A stretch of 64,000 bases of DNA from Vanrija pseudolonga (lineage: Eukaryota > Basidiomycota > Tremellomycetes > Trichosporonales > Trichosporonaceae): the NCBI RefSeq assembly GCF_020906515.1, contig NC_085849.1, positions 992,001-1,056,000 on the forward strand, written 5' to 3'. The translations under genes were made by a program, and so were the position numbers. Position 1 is the stretch's first letter. Every line of letters begins with the position of its first letter. Below the pieces are notes generated by a model that was given only the letters and a program-made list of their open reading frames with translations, did no database searches and was not told the DNA's origin. Shown here piece by piece: positions 22,528 to 34,081 of this stretch.

Positions 22528-25500
22528 ATGGACGTCGACAGCACTGTGGAAGCGCAGGCTGACCCCCAGGCCCTCGTCAATGAGCTCGGCGAGCTCCTGG
22601 CCGAGCTCGAGGGCAAGCCGACCAACGTCCGGCTCCTTCGACGACAGCTCGAACTCATGCTCGAGTTGGACATGATTGACGAGGCTACAGGCGTTCTTGA
22701 TTCAGTTTTGAGCTTGACATTCCTTGGAGAGCGTAAGTGTACGCGCGACTGCGCTTCTGACACCTTCCAGAGGTCTGGCTGCGCCTGATCAATGCCAAAA
22801 CAAAGCTCTCGGTTCAACCTCTGACCTTGGAGGGCTTTGCCGATATCCTTGAGCTCTACTCCAAGGCTGAGAATGACTATTTGTGTAAGTTTATTGTCCT
22901 GCAGTGCGCCTCTAACCTCATAACAGCTGCTGCCGTTCTGGAGCATCACATCAATTTCATTCTTCAGGCAGCTGGTGCTGCCAGTACCGACGACTCGGCC
23001 GACGAGCCGTGGACGGTGGACGCCGAGGTTGCCGAGTATCTGAACACCGAATCTGTGAGGGACCAACTCAAGGGTGCGGTGCATCGCGGCATTGGGCTGC
23101 TCAGCAACAGCCAACAGCTCTGGCAGCTCTGGCGCGACTGGGAAGTGAGCCTCCTCGGCTCGCTCGAGGGCGAGGAGAAGTGAGTCCAATGGTCAACAGC
23201 TGCGAAAGCTGACAGACAGGTCTGAACAGATCAACCACATTCACGAGATGTACTTGGAAAGGCTACAGACACCACACTCAAGTGAGGATCCGTGGGTGCT
23301 CGGCGCTAACCAAGCAGCAATGGCGGAGACTTCAGGTGCCTACTCGTCCTTCTGCTCGGAATACTCGCCCGACGAGTACGAGGGTCGATTGGTCGCTGCC
23401 ACCGAGGCTTCTCAAAACGCGCAATGGAAGTGGTCCTCAGAGCGCCGGCATGCCAAGACCAGGGCGGACTTTGAAGAGTCACTCGTGAGTCATCACCGCT
23501 AAGCAGGGGTTGACCCGGCAGGCATACAGCACCGATGTTGCCCAACAAGCCCAAGTCCTCCTCGGTTACGTTGACTGGGAGACTGATCCGTTTGCGAAGA
23601 AGCCGAAAGGAAAGAAGGGCCCGAAGGTGGATGTCACCCTTACGGCTGCCGCGTTCGAGCGCACAGTTGTTGTTTACGGCAATGCGGCCTTCACTGCTGA
23701 AGACGCGTCCTTCGGGAAGGACTCTACGGTTGAAACACAGCTGGTGGAGACCGCTGCGGCTTACAAGACGGCCGAAGCCCTGGTTTGGTCACGATACGTG
23801 GACTGGATGGTGAGTCCATATCGATCATCCCGGGTGTTGACAGAAGCAGGCTGAGAGCGGTGCGCTTGATAGGGATCAGCGAGACCTTGTGGTGGATCGC
23901 GCGACTCGAGCTTGCCCGACCAGTTCAGAACTTTGGGTCCACAAGCTCAACGATCTTGTGAGTGTGCCTACCGACCTATTCATAGCCTTGCTAATGCCGA
24001 ATCAGGAAGCGGAAGTGGATGTTCCGGAAATCGAGAGCACAGCGGAAAAGGCAAGGAGCCTCGTCGTGGCGAATGGCCAACCCGTGTCTGCGTTGGTTGA
24101 TATCCTGTATGCCCACGCGGCGATCTTGGCAAGGCGGAACCGCTCGCTGGACGGATCGCTCGAACACCCCGTCTTCCAGTTCCTCACCGAGGCCGTGGAG
24201 ACTGTTACCGCAGTTTTCAAGTCGGGCGACCCATCTCTGCGATTGGAAAAATACTTTATTGCCTGGGTAAGTGCCAGCTCGGTCGGTGGCTTGAATCTTC
24301 TCTGACTAGCTCAGGCTGAAGCGTCGTCTCCCGAGCTTATCCCTGGGGTCATTGCAGTTCTTGAGAAACCCATCAGGGCCCGATTGTCCTCATACCAGTG
24401 GGCTATCTTGCGGGCCGATGCGCAGGCTCGCACCGGGGACTTGGAAGCGGCGCGGCATGTGTACGAATCCGCAATCCAGCGGACCGATCTCGACTGGCCA
24501 GAGGCCGTATATGAGGCTTTTATTCTGTTCGAGAATGTGTACGGCGACCTCGACACCTTGTTGAAGGCCCGCCGCAGCATTGCCCGTGAACAACAAAAGG
24601 TCAACAGGAGGCGGCAGAAGCAGGCCGAGCAAACACAGCAAGCTGCGCTCGAGGCATATCAGGCCGAGGCTGCCGCGGCGGCAGCCGCGGCGCCGACAGA
24701 AACACAGGGAGAGGTGACCACAGCTCCAGCGGCGGATGCCGCCGACGTTGTGCTGACCGAATCCACGGAGGCGCCGACCAACGGGGCACCCGAGAAGCAA
24801 GCGGAGGACGCCGAGGTGCATCAGAAGAGGTAAGGCCGTAGTTTGTGATCGTAACTGACATTACAGGGACCGAGAGAATACGACTGTCCTTGTTAGTGGC
24901 CTCAAGAAAGGCACTCATGAGGACCGGCTGCGGTCGTTCTTCGAAGCGGTACGTCTACCAGCACGGGGCAGGCCTAACAAGCACAGGTTGGCAAGATTCG
25001 CGAATGCACACTCCTGCCTGGTGAGGAGACTGACTCGGCACTAGTCGAGTTCCAGTTTGCCGATGATGTCCCCGCCGCCCTGGACAAGGACCGCAAGAAA
25101 ATCGATGGTCACGAGGTACATGTTGCCATGCTGTGGCGGTCAACTCTCTTCGTGACCAACTTCCCAGCCAACAGTGATGATGCCTCTCTAAGGAAACTCT
25201 TTGGTCAGGTACGTTCTTGGCACGGCACTACCATTGGCCCTGCACATCTGACAAGTTCCCAAGTATGGCGGGATCCTTCAAACCCGGTGGCCGAGTCGCA
25301 AGTATGGCGACGCACGACGCTTCTGTTACATTACAATGGAGTCCCCTGTAGGTTTCGATCGGGATCAGGTACCGATGCCGGCCGACTACTGACATCACTT
25401 GCCACCCAGGCTGTTGCGCAAGATGCCCTTAATCTCAACCAGTTTAAGATCGATGGCGGTCACCCGATGACCGTCCTGATCTCGGATCCATCAGCAAAGA

Positions 25501-26599
25501 CGAAGCGGAGCGATGCGTCCAAGTCGACACTGTTTGTTGGAGGCCTCAATGCCAAGACGACAGAGCATGACGTCCGGGGCTTGTTCTCAAAGGTGGGTTC
25601 TCGACGTCATTGACCTTTTGAGGTCGAGGTACCGGGATGCCGTAACTAATAAATGCTTCAGTATGGCACACTTCTCGGCATCAAGTTGGGATGGGATCCC
25701 GTTAAGCGTATTTGTAAGGGTTTTGCCTTTGTTGACCTGTCCAAAGACGTGAGTATTGGAGCATCGCTTTCTTTATTTGGCTGACATGCCGTTCAAGGCC
25801 GAGGCCAAGGCTGCTCTGGAGTTGAACGGGACCCAATACCGAGGCAAGTACCTCAAGGTGGAGCTCAGCGACCCGAATCATGCCAACAAGAAGAAGGCTC
25901 CGTGAGTTGCATTATCTCCGCAAAAGGCGGCCACTAGTGGTGCTAACAGTTACCTAGACGACCAGCAGGGTCTGCTCCTGATGCAAGTGGAGCTCGGGAA
26001 GCATCGGAGCGACGCTCGAGGCAGGTTCGCCTGTATGGACTGCCTGAAGGCAGCGAAGAGGGCCTCCTCCAGCAAGCACTTGAGAAGATTGTGCCTGTCA
26101 AGCGCCTCGAGATCTTCAGGTCCAGCCATGAGGCACTTGTGGAGCTTCAGTCTCAGAGCGTGAGTAGAGCGTCGATCAACATACGGCGGAGCTGACATTG
26201 CAGGACGCCGGCTTGCTTCTGATGCGCACGGAGCCCTTCGAGTTCAACGGAGCGACTCTCCGAATCGGCGACCAGAGCGAGCGTGCGAAGCCCAGCGCGC
26301 CAGGGGGGGAGGCTGCTGCCCCAGCTGCTTCCGCTCCCCAGTCCTCTCTTGCGTTTGCTCCCCGTGCGCGCAAGCCGGCCAAGTCGCTCGGCAAGGCGTA
26401 CCAGCCTCCGAAGAAGGCGGCGGCGACAGCAGCCAGCGTGCCGACGACCGGCGGCCAAGGACAAGACTCGTTCCGACAGTTCATGACCGCCACCAACGAA
26501 AAGCGCAAGACCAATCTCGACGCAAAGATTGCAGAGAAGCGCGGGCCCGAGGACGAGCCAGAGGGTGAAGGCGAGGCGAAGAGAGCAAAGAAGGACTAG
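22528..26599 (+). CDS. PRP24: U4/U6 snRNA annealing factor Prp24/SART3
   Basis: Nuclear splicing factor that re-anneals U4 and U6 snRNA to recycle the snRNP. About 16 short introns; joins read through cleanly, e.g. LGE-QVWLRLINAKTK, DYL-SAAVLEHHINF, QKR-DRENTTVLVSGLKK. The N-terminal half is a helical HAT-repeat region (WLRLINAKTKL, LWQLWRDWE, LWVHKLNDL, WPEAVYEAFILFENVYGDLD). It is followed by a Lys/Gln/Ala-rich linker and four RRMs: TTVLVSGLKKGTHEDRL; STLFVTNFPANSDDASL; STLFVGGLNAKTTEHDV with KGFAFVDLS; and RQVRLYGLPEGSEEG. The C-terminal SFRQFMTATNEK is in the place of the Lsm-binding tail of the family. Thus HAT repeats (as in human SART3) and four RRMs (as in yeast Prp24) occur together. 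Start chosen at 22528 for its strong context (CGCCATGG); an in-frame ATG at 22456 would add 24 residues. Confidence 0.93.
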
Positions 26600-26749
26600 T
26601 CGAAGAAGAGCAAACTAGTCGAGCAGAAGGAAAACCATCGAGCGCGCAAGATCACGTCGTCGATGTACATACAATGCATGGATTCCAGCCAATGTATCAA
26701 GTCCTCAGGTGTAACTGCCACAAGTCACTGCGTGTGTGTCCGTCCGTCT

Positions 26750-28621
26750 CTATGCTCTACCAAACAGCCTCCTCCACCACCTCTTGAATCGGAACCAACC
26801 CCCACCAGGCCAGCCTGGCTGCCTGTCTTCCGCGCCAGTCCAGATACGTCCCGTTCCAGACCGGATAACGCCAGCTTCGTCCTCGGCCTCGATCTTGGGC
26901 ACCTGGACTTGCAGCTCGTCGACCGTGATAGTCTGCCACGGCGTGTCGAACCCTGTGCCGAGCTCAAGATCCTTGAGCGCACGCCCGGGCCGCGTTAACG
27001 GGAAGCGTGCGTCCATGTTCTTTCCGCCCTGGCCGCGATACACCGATGCGGGGAAGAGGGCCATCAGCCGCTCGGCCTCCTCGTCGTCAATGTGCGCCGG
27101 GAAGACCCAGAGCCGGAAGCGGGGCCGGTTGAGGTCGGCCTCTTCCGCCGCCACATCGTCCTCGTTGAGCTCCTCGTCGTCTGTCGACTCGGCAGAGAGC
27201 GTAGAGAGAGGCGATGCCTGGCCGTGCGGGAGCAGCAGGTCGCGGTCCTCTGGGCGAGCTGGGCCCACGAGCGATCCGCTCGGGTCAGGCGTGACAGGCA
27301 GTAAGGGCGATGATGGGCCTGGCTCGTCGCGGATCGGCGAGTCGAGCGGCGACGCGGGCGCCGTAGGCCTCCGCCTTGAAGGGGGAGGCTGGGGTGCCGG
27401 CCCACGGCCAGAGGGCTTGCGCTCGCGCTGAGCTTGGGCAGCTACGGCGGCCGGTTTCGGACGGTCGGTGAACGGGTCGGAAAAGGTGCGAGCGCGGTTC
27501 GAGTGGTCGACTTGGGGGAGAGTGGTGATGCGCCGCAGCTTGGGCGGTGTAGTCAGAGGCTGATCCTCGAAACCCAATACGCCCTTGATGATGGTGACGG
27601 CCTCGTGCATGAACTCTGGCCCCCTGAGGCGGTGTCAGCTTGCTGCCAAGAAACGCCGGCGGCGGCCGGCGCGAGGGCCCGGCGTCGCTGCCACTCACCC
27701 AGACTCGAGGAAGACGGCGTCGTCCACTTCCCAGACGGCTCGCTTTGGCCCGGCACCACCGGCGCTAGGTGGGCCCCTACTCTGAACGCGCAGGACCGAC
27801 CACAGGCCGCGGAAGAAGGGCTCTAGTGGACCTGCACTGCTCGCGTGCCAGGTGTGAATAAAGCTGCGCAGGCGCTCGAGACGCTCCGTTTTACCACGCG
27901 TGCCAGTGAGCTCGGAGCGCGCGGGAACCGACAGCGAGCCGTTGGCCACCGTCGACGACATGAGCGCGTGGAACGACGATATCCTGACGCGCAGGTGGTG
28001 GAGGTGCGCCTGGGACCGGAGGCGCGACTGTACGCGTGTGTACGCCGCCCTGTGTGCTGGAGGCAGCTTGGCCAGAGTCTTGGAGATGAACTCGGCCGAC
28101 GAGTCATCCGGCGACCCGGACGAGAAATAGAACAAGCGACAGTGGTGTGCGAAGAGCTCTAGCTCCTGGGGGGCGATGTCAGAAAGGGAGGAAGGCTGGA
28201 CGTCGAGGTAGTGGGGACTTACAGCTGGAGGAGGGCTAGATATTCCCTCGCCACGGCGCGAGAAGGTGCTGCCTTCCCTGCCTGATAAGACACTGGGGCT
28301 GGTGCCGCGGAGGGGTAAAGGTGGTGGTGTGCGGCCGAGGCCATCCTTGGTGGGGATGGGCGAGCTCGCGAGGATGTTGTGGTTGAACTGGGTGGTCTCG
28401 GAGGATCCGCGGCGACCAACAGACGGACGGCTCGGCATACGGGAGGGGAGTGGTCCTTGGACCAGCGTCTGGGATGTTAGGGACCGCATCGTGTTGTTGG
28501 CAGTGTTGACAGTCTTGACACGTACAGGACTCATTCTTGATCTATCTCCACTTGGGAAGCGCGGTGGCTGGGGGCGAGGCGAGCTCGGCAGTGCCGGAGG
28601 CACCCTATCACGCGCGGCCAT
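26750..28621 (-). CDS. Unnamed conserved-looking basidiomycete protein with Trp/Arg-rich C-terminus
   Basis: I do not recognise a named family, but the frame and splice pattern are those of a real gene. The N-terminal 150 residues are Pro/Ser/Arg-rich and probably disordered. A helical segment follows (ELELFAHHCRLFYFSSG, FISKTLAKLPPAHRAAYTRV, SFIHTWHASSAGPLEPFF). A second part reads RFRLWVFPAHIDDEEAERLM, ARFPLTRPGRALKDL, and the protein ends in the basic aromatic tail WFRFKRWWRRLFGRA, which could bind membrane or nucleic acid. One intron lies near 27.63-27.70 kb (exon joins restore ESGGPEFMHEAV). A 57-nt GTAAGT...CAG segment at 28166-28222 keeps the frame whether removed or not. The gene converges with PRP24 and diverges from RIO1. 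Function unknown. Confidence 0.75.
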
Positions 28622-29868
28622 GATGGCGAAGCAGACGAGTGGGAAGTGAGAAGAAGTGCGGGTGTCGAGTGGTAGCGCGTGGGGCGAGCAGGTCGTGCGT
28701 GGCTAGTCGCTAGTCGCGCTGATCGAACTGATGGGCCGTGTCTCGAGGCGATGTGCGCGGCGACGCGATGAAACACCGGCTGGGTGGATGTGGAGGATGG
28801 AGAGCACAAGAAGAAGGCTCGCTCGCGATGGTGCGGTATCTGCGGTCGAGTCGTGACTATGCCATGTCGAATGCCAAACGAGGCTACACTACAATGATGC
28901 TTGCTGCTTGGTTGATTGCGGTAATTGATAGCGTAGCGTGGTGCAGTAGGTGGTGGGAGACGGGCGCGCGGGGAGCAGGGGGCGGGCGTGGTGATGGCGG
29001 GCCCGCTCGGGCGACCAGAAGGGGGAAAGGTGGGAGGTGGGGAGGTGCCGGTGATGTTTTGTGCCGTGGCCGTGCGCAACAACGAGTAGGAGAGACAAGT
29101 GGTGTGTGAGTGGCTTGCGAGTTGCGCAAACAGACGAGGATAACAATGGGGGGTGTGAGGGTCAAGCAGCCACAGGGAATCGAGGTGATTGCCAGTAGCG
29201 AGTGAGCGAGCAGCCACCACCAGTGGCAGTGCTTGTCGCTTGCCTGTAGGAGTGACGCGTCGCACCTTCCAAGGCACGCACCACGCTGCCCTCGCCCAAT
29301 TTGGGGGTCTCGGCGGTATCATTAGCACACTCGCTGCCTAACAATATCTCTCGATTCTGTTCCGCGCACCACCCACCCCAACACCCAACACCCCCTCGCG
29401 CGACCAATGTTTCACAATGCGGCATATGCAGCGAATCTGGCAGTTAGCATTGGCCGCCCCCGCGTCGCGGACTCGGACGCGTCGGCAGACGTGGTCGCGG
29501 ATACGCGTGCAGCGCGCCGTTCAGGCCGACCTGGCGTCGAGCTGCGATGCACTCTGCTGCTGTATTGCACTGCCCCGCATTGCCTGCGCACGCAGAACGC
29601 CCAGTCCAGCCATGCACCCATCCTCGGACCTTTGCTCGTCATTGCCCCTTGCGCATTGGCCCATTCAGCGCCAAGAGACTCGCTCGCTCGCTCGCCCCTC
29701 GCGTGGCGTCGCGTGGCATTCTATTACATAATCATTCGCCACTCACCACGTGGTTCTGACCAAAAGTTGAAGATCGTCCATCGCAGAGTCTGGAGCAATG
29801 TCAAGGCTTGGGCAGATGTGCTCAGCTCGCACGACTAGACTTACAACAACACCATTGACAGCAGCATC
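28622..29868. other. Divergent spacer between the unnamed gene and RIO1
   Basis: About 1.25 kb of shared promoter region. It contains GTGG/GGCG-rich stretches around 28.93-29.06 kb and C-rich runs before RIO1. No coding or structural RNA signal is supported. Confidence 0.45.
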
Positions 29869-32062
29869 ATGGAGAGATCAACAACAAGACCACACGACGA
29901 GCCAGAGACCGCACCAGCGGTCGTCGCGGAGCCAGCCCACCGCCCAGACGGAAGAGGATACATTGACGACGCGGACGCCCTCGACAATGTCACCGAAGCT
30001 GGCGGCGACGATGCGTCGTCGGACGGCTCGAGCATCGAGGAGGAGGACACCGAGGACGAGCGGAGCCACGGCGGGTGGCCGCTCGAGGCGGGGGCGGACG
30101 AGGCCGAGCTGGTGGATGAGCTGAGCGACGACGAGATGCTCGAGTGGGGCGTCGAGGACGAGGACTGGGAGCTGGCCGACGGTAGTGAGTCGCCGCGCGG
30201 CGCTGCTGCTGCTGCGCTGTTGTCACATCCTAACGCACCTAGACTTCACAAAGCAGTACAACCGCGTACGGCAGTCGTACGCCGCGACGGACGCGACCGC
30301 CGGCCCGTCCAACGCCCTGCCAGCGCGCAACACGCACGCCCTGCGCACGCAGCGCGCGGCCCCAGCGACCGCCGGCAGCCTGAGCAAGAAGCTCGTCAAC
30401 CCCGCCATTTTGGCTGGCGGCGTAGCTGCCAACCCCAAGAGCGTGGCGGACCGCGCCAACCAGAAGGACAAGGCCGACCGCGCGACGCATGAGCAGGTGC
30501 TCGACGCGCGCACGCGCCTCGTGCTCTCGGCGCTCGTGAACCGCGGATACTTTTCCGTCATTGAGCACTGCATCTCGACGGGCAAGGAGGTGGGTAGGAC
30601 CACAGGGAAGTGTGCTGATGTCTCAAGGCAAATGTCTACCTCGCGTTCCCAGGCGACAATGTGCCCCCCGAGCCGTCGCCATACCCGCCCACCATCGCCG
30701 TCAAGATCTACCGCACGTCCATCCTCAACTTCCGCTCGCGCAAGAGCTACATCGAGGGCGAGCACCGCTTCCGCGGCGGCTACACGTCTGCCAAGAACCC
30801 GCGCAAGATGGTGCGGCTGTGGGCCGAGAAGGAGCTGCGAAACCTCCGCCGCCTGGTACAGGGTGGTGTGCGCGCTCCGGTTGTCATCGAGCAGCGGGAG
30901 AACGTCCTCGTCATGGAGTTTCTGGGACAGGGGAGCACGTAAGTGCGCAGTGTCTGACGCTAGCTGACGTCCCAGTGCCTCACCACGGCTCAAGGACGCG
31001 GAAATCTCAAACTCGAAACTCCCCCGTCTGTACGGCGAGCTCCTCGTCGCCATGCGCCGCATGTTCCACCACTGCCACCTCGTGCACGCCGATTTGAGCG
31101 AGTACAACATCCTCTACCACGCGGGGCACGTGTACATTATCGACGTGTCCCAGAGTGTGGAGCACGACCACCCGTCCGCATTCGACTTTTTGCGCTCTGA
31201 CATCCGCAACGTCGAGGACTTTTTCCAGCGCCGCTCCGGCGGCGAGGTGCGCACGCTGGGTATCCGGCGCACGTGGAGCTTTATCGTCGACGAGAGCGTC
31301 GGCCTCACGCCCGAGGAGGAGCAGGGCGACGCAGGCGAGGACCGCCTGCTCGACATCCTCAAGACATGGCTCGACGCCGAGCCCGAGGCGGCGGCGGGCG
31401 ATGCTGTGGCTGCCACGTCGGAGCAGAAGGCGGTCGACGACGCCGTCTTCTTCAGCTCGTACATCCCCCGCAGCCTAGGCGAGGTGTACGACCCCGAGCG
31501 TGACGTCGAGCTGCTCCGCAGCGGGCAGGGCGACAAGCTTATCTATGCCGGCGTGACTGGGCTGCAGATTGCCGACGGCAAGGGTGGCGAGGCTGAGGCT
31601 GAGGCGGGGGCCGAGGCAGAGGCAAAGGCTGAGGTCAAGGCCGAGGTCAAGCCCAAGGCTGCGGCCAAGGCTGAGGGCAAGGTTGAGGCTGAGGCCGAGG
31701 TGCCAGCAGCGCCAGTGGAAGTGGCGGTGGACGCCGAGAAACCTGCCGACACCGACGCCCCTTCCAAAGCGCCCAAAACGGTCCGCTTTGAAGGCGACGA
31801 TGAGGAAGAAGAGGACGATGGCAGCGACGACGACGACGCCCCCACCGAGAGGAAATCGCGCGGATTCCGTCACGAGGACAAGGAGGCCAAGAAGGTAAGC
31901 CATCATCGCACCGACCCTATCGGACGACTCGGCTGGCTGGCGGTGGCTGACGTATCCCAGGAGCGGAAAAAGGCGCTCAAGGAGGAGAACCGCGAGAAGC
32001 GTCAGAACAAGATGCCCAAGGGAGAGAAGAAGAGGCTTATTAAGAAGTCTGGGCGGTCATAG
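29869..32062 (+). CDS. RIO1: Atypical protein kinase/ATPase Rio1
   Basis: Atypical kinase needed for late cytoplasmic maturation of the 40S ribosomal subunit (20S to 18S rRNA) and for cell-cycle progression. Exons: 29869-30181, 30243-30589, 30628-30938, 30976-31894 and 31961-32062. After an acidic N-terminus come the P-loop [14 protein letters not shown], the lysine strand [15 protein letters not shown], the family block [18 protein letters not shown], the catalytic loop [13 protein letters not shown] and the metal-binding [13 protein letters not shown]. These are all RIO1 rather than RIO2 signatures. The C-terminus carries a long Ala/Glu/Lys repeat ([20 protein letters not shown]) before the acidic and basic tail ending [17 protein letters not shown]. 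The repeat is unusual; the rest is typical. Confidence 0.95.
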
Positions 32063-32246
32063 GGGCTAGCGGCATTAGATCATAGAGGGGAGGGGAAGTC
32101 TTGGGCCTTGGCCTTGCCACTTGCGATGTACTTTGATGCATAATCAGTGGGTGAGGGTGGCTCTATGGAGCCGATTAAACCGCGCGAGATGAGTGCATAA
32201 TGCGTCTAGGGGGAGGGGAGGGAAGACGGGTCGTCATTGCAGAGTT

Positions 32247-33423
32247 TCAGAATCGAGAAAGCTTTGGGCCGGGCGAAGATGGACGCGATGGGCCGGGCGT
32301 GTTGATTCCATCGCCTGTGACCGCATAGTCCAGGAACTGGAACCTCAAACGGTGGAGCTGGGACGGTGAGCTGCTGGGCCCACGTCGGCATGCACGAAAT
32401 CGCAACACTCACAATCGGCAGCTTTGGGAAGAGAACAAAGACGAGTGCGGCAAAGTTGAGCGCGAAGAGCGTGTAGTCGTAGCGCGTGTAATGGGTCGAG
32501 ATCAGGAACCTGATTGGGTCAGTGATGTCACGGACGAGGAAGAGTGGCGAGCGAGCAAGTCGCCGCTCGGCAGAACTGCTCGCTCGCTCGACAAGGCCCA
32601 CTCACAGGCCGATGGGAACGCTCGTCAGCCACTTCTTGGCCGGCGTGTACTGTGCGCCCGAGTCAATCTGCTCCCAGAGGGTGAGGTCGTCGTAAGCGCC
32701 GCCGGCGGACACCCTGTGGCGACGAGTTAGCTGGTCGTACGATGTGCGCCGCTGCTGCGCCGAAACTCACGACGACTCGAATGGAACACCGGTAACGTGG
32801 TGGAACATGAGGAAAGAAAGCTGGGGTTCTGTCAGCGGCTGTCCGCACCTGCCCACACTGGTCGTCGCCAAGACACGCACCGCAATGTAGCCGAGGTTGA
32901 CAATGGTCCAGCTGACGTCCTGAGTCATGCCTGGGAGAGCGTCGATGAGGATCTTTGCGCCGAGAATAAGCACGGGGTGGATGACCCAGGCGCCTGGAGG
33001 GGTGTCAGCAGACTGTCGATCGCGCATCGTCGCCAAACAACAAAAGGACATACCCGGTGCATTGACCCAGGCGGCGTTTGGGTTGGTTGCGTTGCCCAGG
33101 CGGTCGTTGACGCCTGGTTCGTCCGTGCCGACCTCGGTGACAGTCACGAGCGAGCCGGAGCGCGCGCGGCCCTTGCTGCGGGGCACCTGGACTGCGAGGC
33201 TAGCGAGGGTTGCCGTGCCCGACGAGCGGCCGTACGAGCCTTGTCCGACTGCGTTGGACGACAGCGAGCGGGCAAAGTTGGCGCGAGGGTTGCCGCCCTT
33301 GCCACTGTCTGGCTGGAGCGTCATGTACTGGAAGAAGTCGGTCTCTACGCCCTCGCGCAGCGGCTGCGAGACGGACCGTGTGCGGCCTGGCGACGAGGGG
33401 GCCGTGAGCGTGGCCGATGGCAT
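32247..33423 (-). CDS. ORM1: ORM/ORMDL sphingolipid regulator
   Basis: ER membrane protein that binds and restrains serine palmitoyltransferase. Exons on the minus strand begin at 33423 and end at the TGA at 32247; joins give NATNPNAAWVNAPG-AWVIHPV, TIVNLGYIA-LSFLMFHHVTG, FESS, then GGAYDDLTLWEQIDSGAQ, KKWLTSVPIGL-FLISTHYTRYDYT and FVLFPKLPI-LHRLRF. For the last intron the acceptor giving LHRLRF is chosen because the family has PKLPxxHR(L/V)R at this point. Four hydrophobic segments follow a hydrophilic N-terminal extension of about 115 residues. That extension contains RTRSVS and RARSGSL, which match the R-x-R-x-x-S pattern used by Ypk1-type kinases to inactivate yeast Orm proteins. Phosphorylation here is inference. 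Confidence 0.94.
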
Positions 33424-34081
33424 GGTCGTGAGGTGGTGGTGGGCGGTGGCGGCGGCGGCAAACGTTGTGATTAGATTTGTTCAGTGTGGGGCCTGCCTGA
33501 ACAAGTGTCCACGGGAAGAGGGGCGGTCGGAGCGGGTCACGTAGGGGCCGTAAGGAGGGGCGTGAGGGGGGGAGGTAGAGGTTGAGAGATTGAGATGGAG
33601 GTGGTGTGTGTAAGGTGAAAGAGAGATGAGAGAGGTGACGAGTTGTTGGAAAGAATTACTGGGTGACGGAGTGCGACACGGTGTTGTGAGCCCGCGAGTT
33701 GCGTAGGCGTGTGGGAGGGAAGTGACAGGGACCAGCGACGGCGGCAAATGTGGCTGGCTGGCTGGCTGGTGGCGACGGCATTATAATGCGGGCGGGGCCT
33801 AATACAAAAAATCAACAAACCTTAATACACCTTTTATTAATCGAGTTTAAGCTAAAGCTAATGCCTCAAAGGCAGCACGTCATTGTCATTTCAAGTCCTT
33901 CCGACTGACCTCGACAGACACGCAGGTTGGGCAAAGCAAGGCTTGGCAAGCTATAGACAGCGTAGACGCTGCATAAACGGCCGGCCCGACCCCGGGGCTA
34001 CGACGACAACACTCGACCCACCCACCCACACGACATACGACATTCCATGACTACATCGGCATGACTCTAACACCACTACAT
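33424..34081. other. Spacer between ORM1 start and the RBM42-like stop
   Basis: ORM1 promoter and leader (G/GT-rich, 33.43-33.78 kb), then an unusually A/T-rich stretch at about 33.80-33.86 kb, and the 3' flank of the RBM42-like gene. No gene seen. Confidence 0.45.

Noticed and set aside
32206-32430. An ORM1 end using the first acceptor (QLTVPAPPFEV and on)
   Set aside because: The next acceptor gives KLPI-LHRLRF, which matches the ORM family; the first does not.
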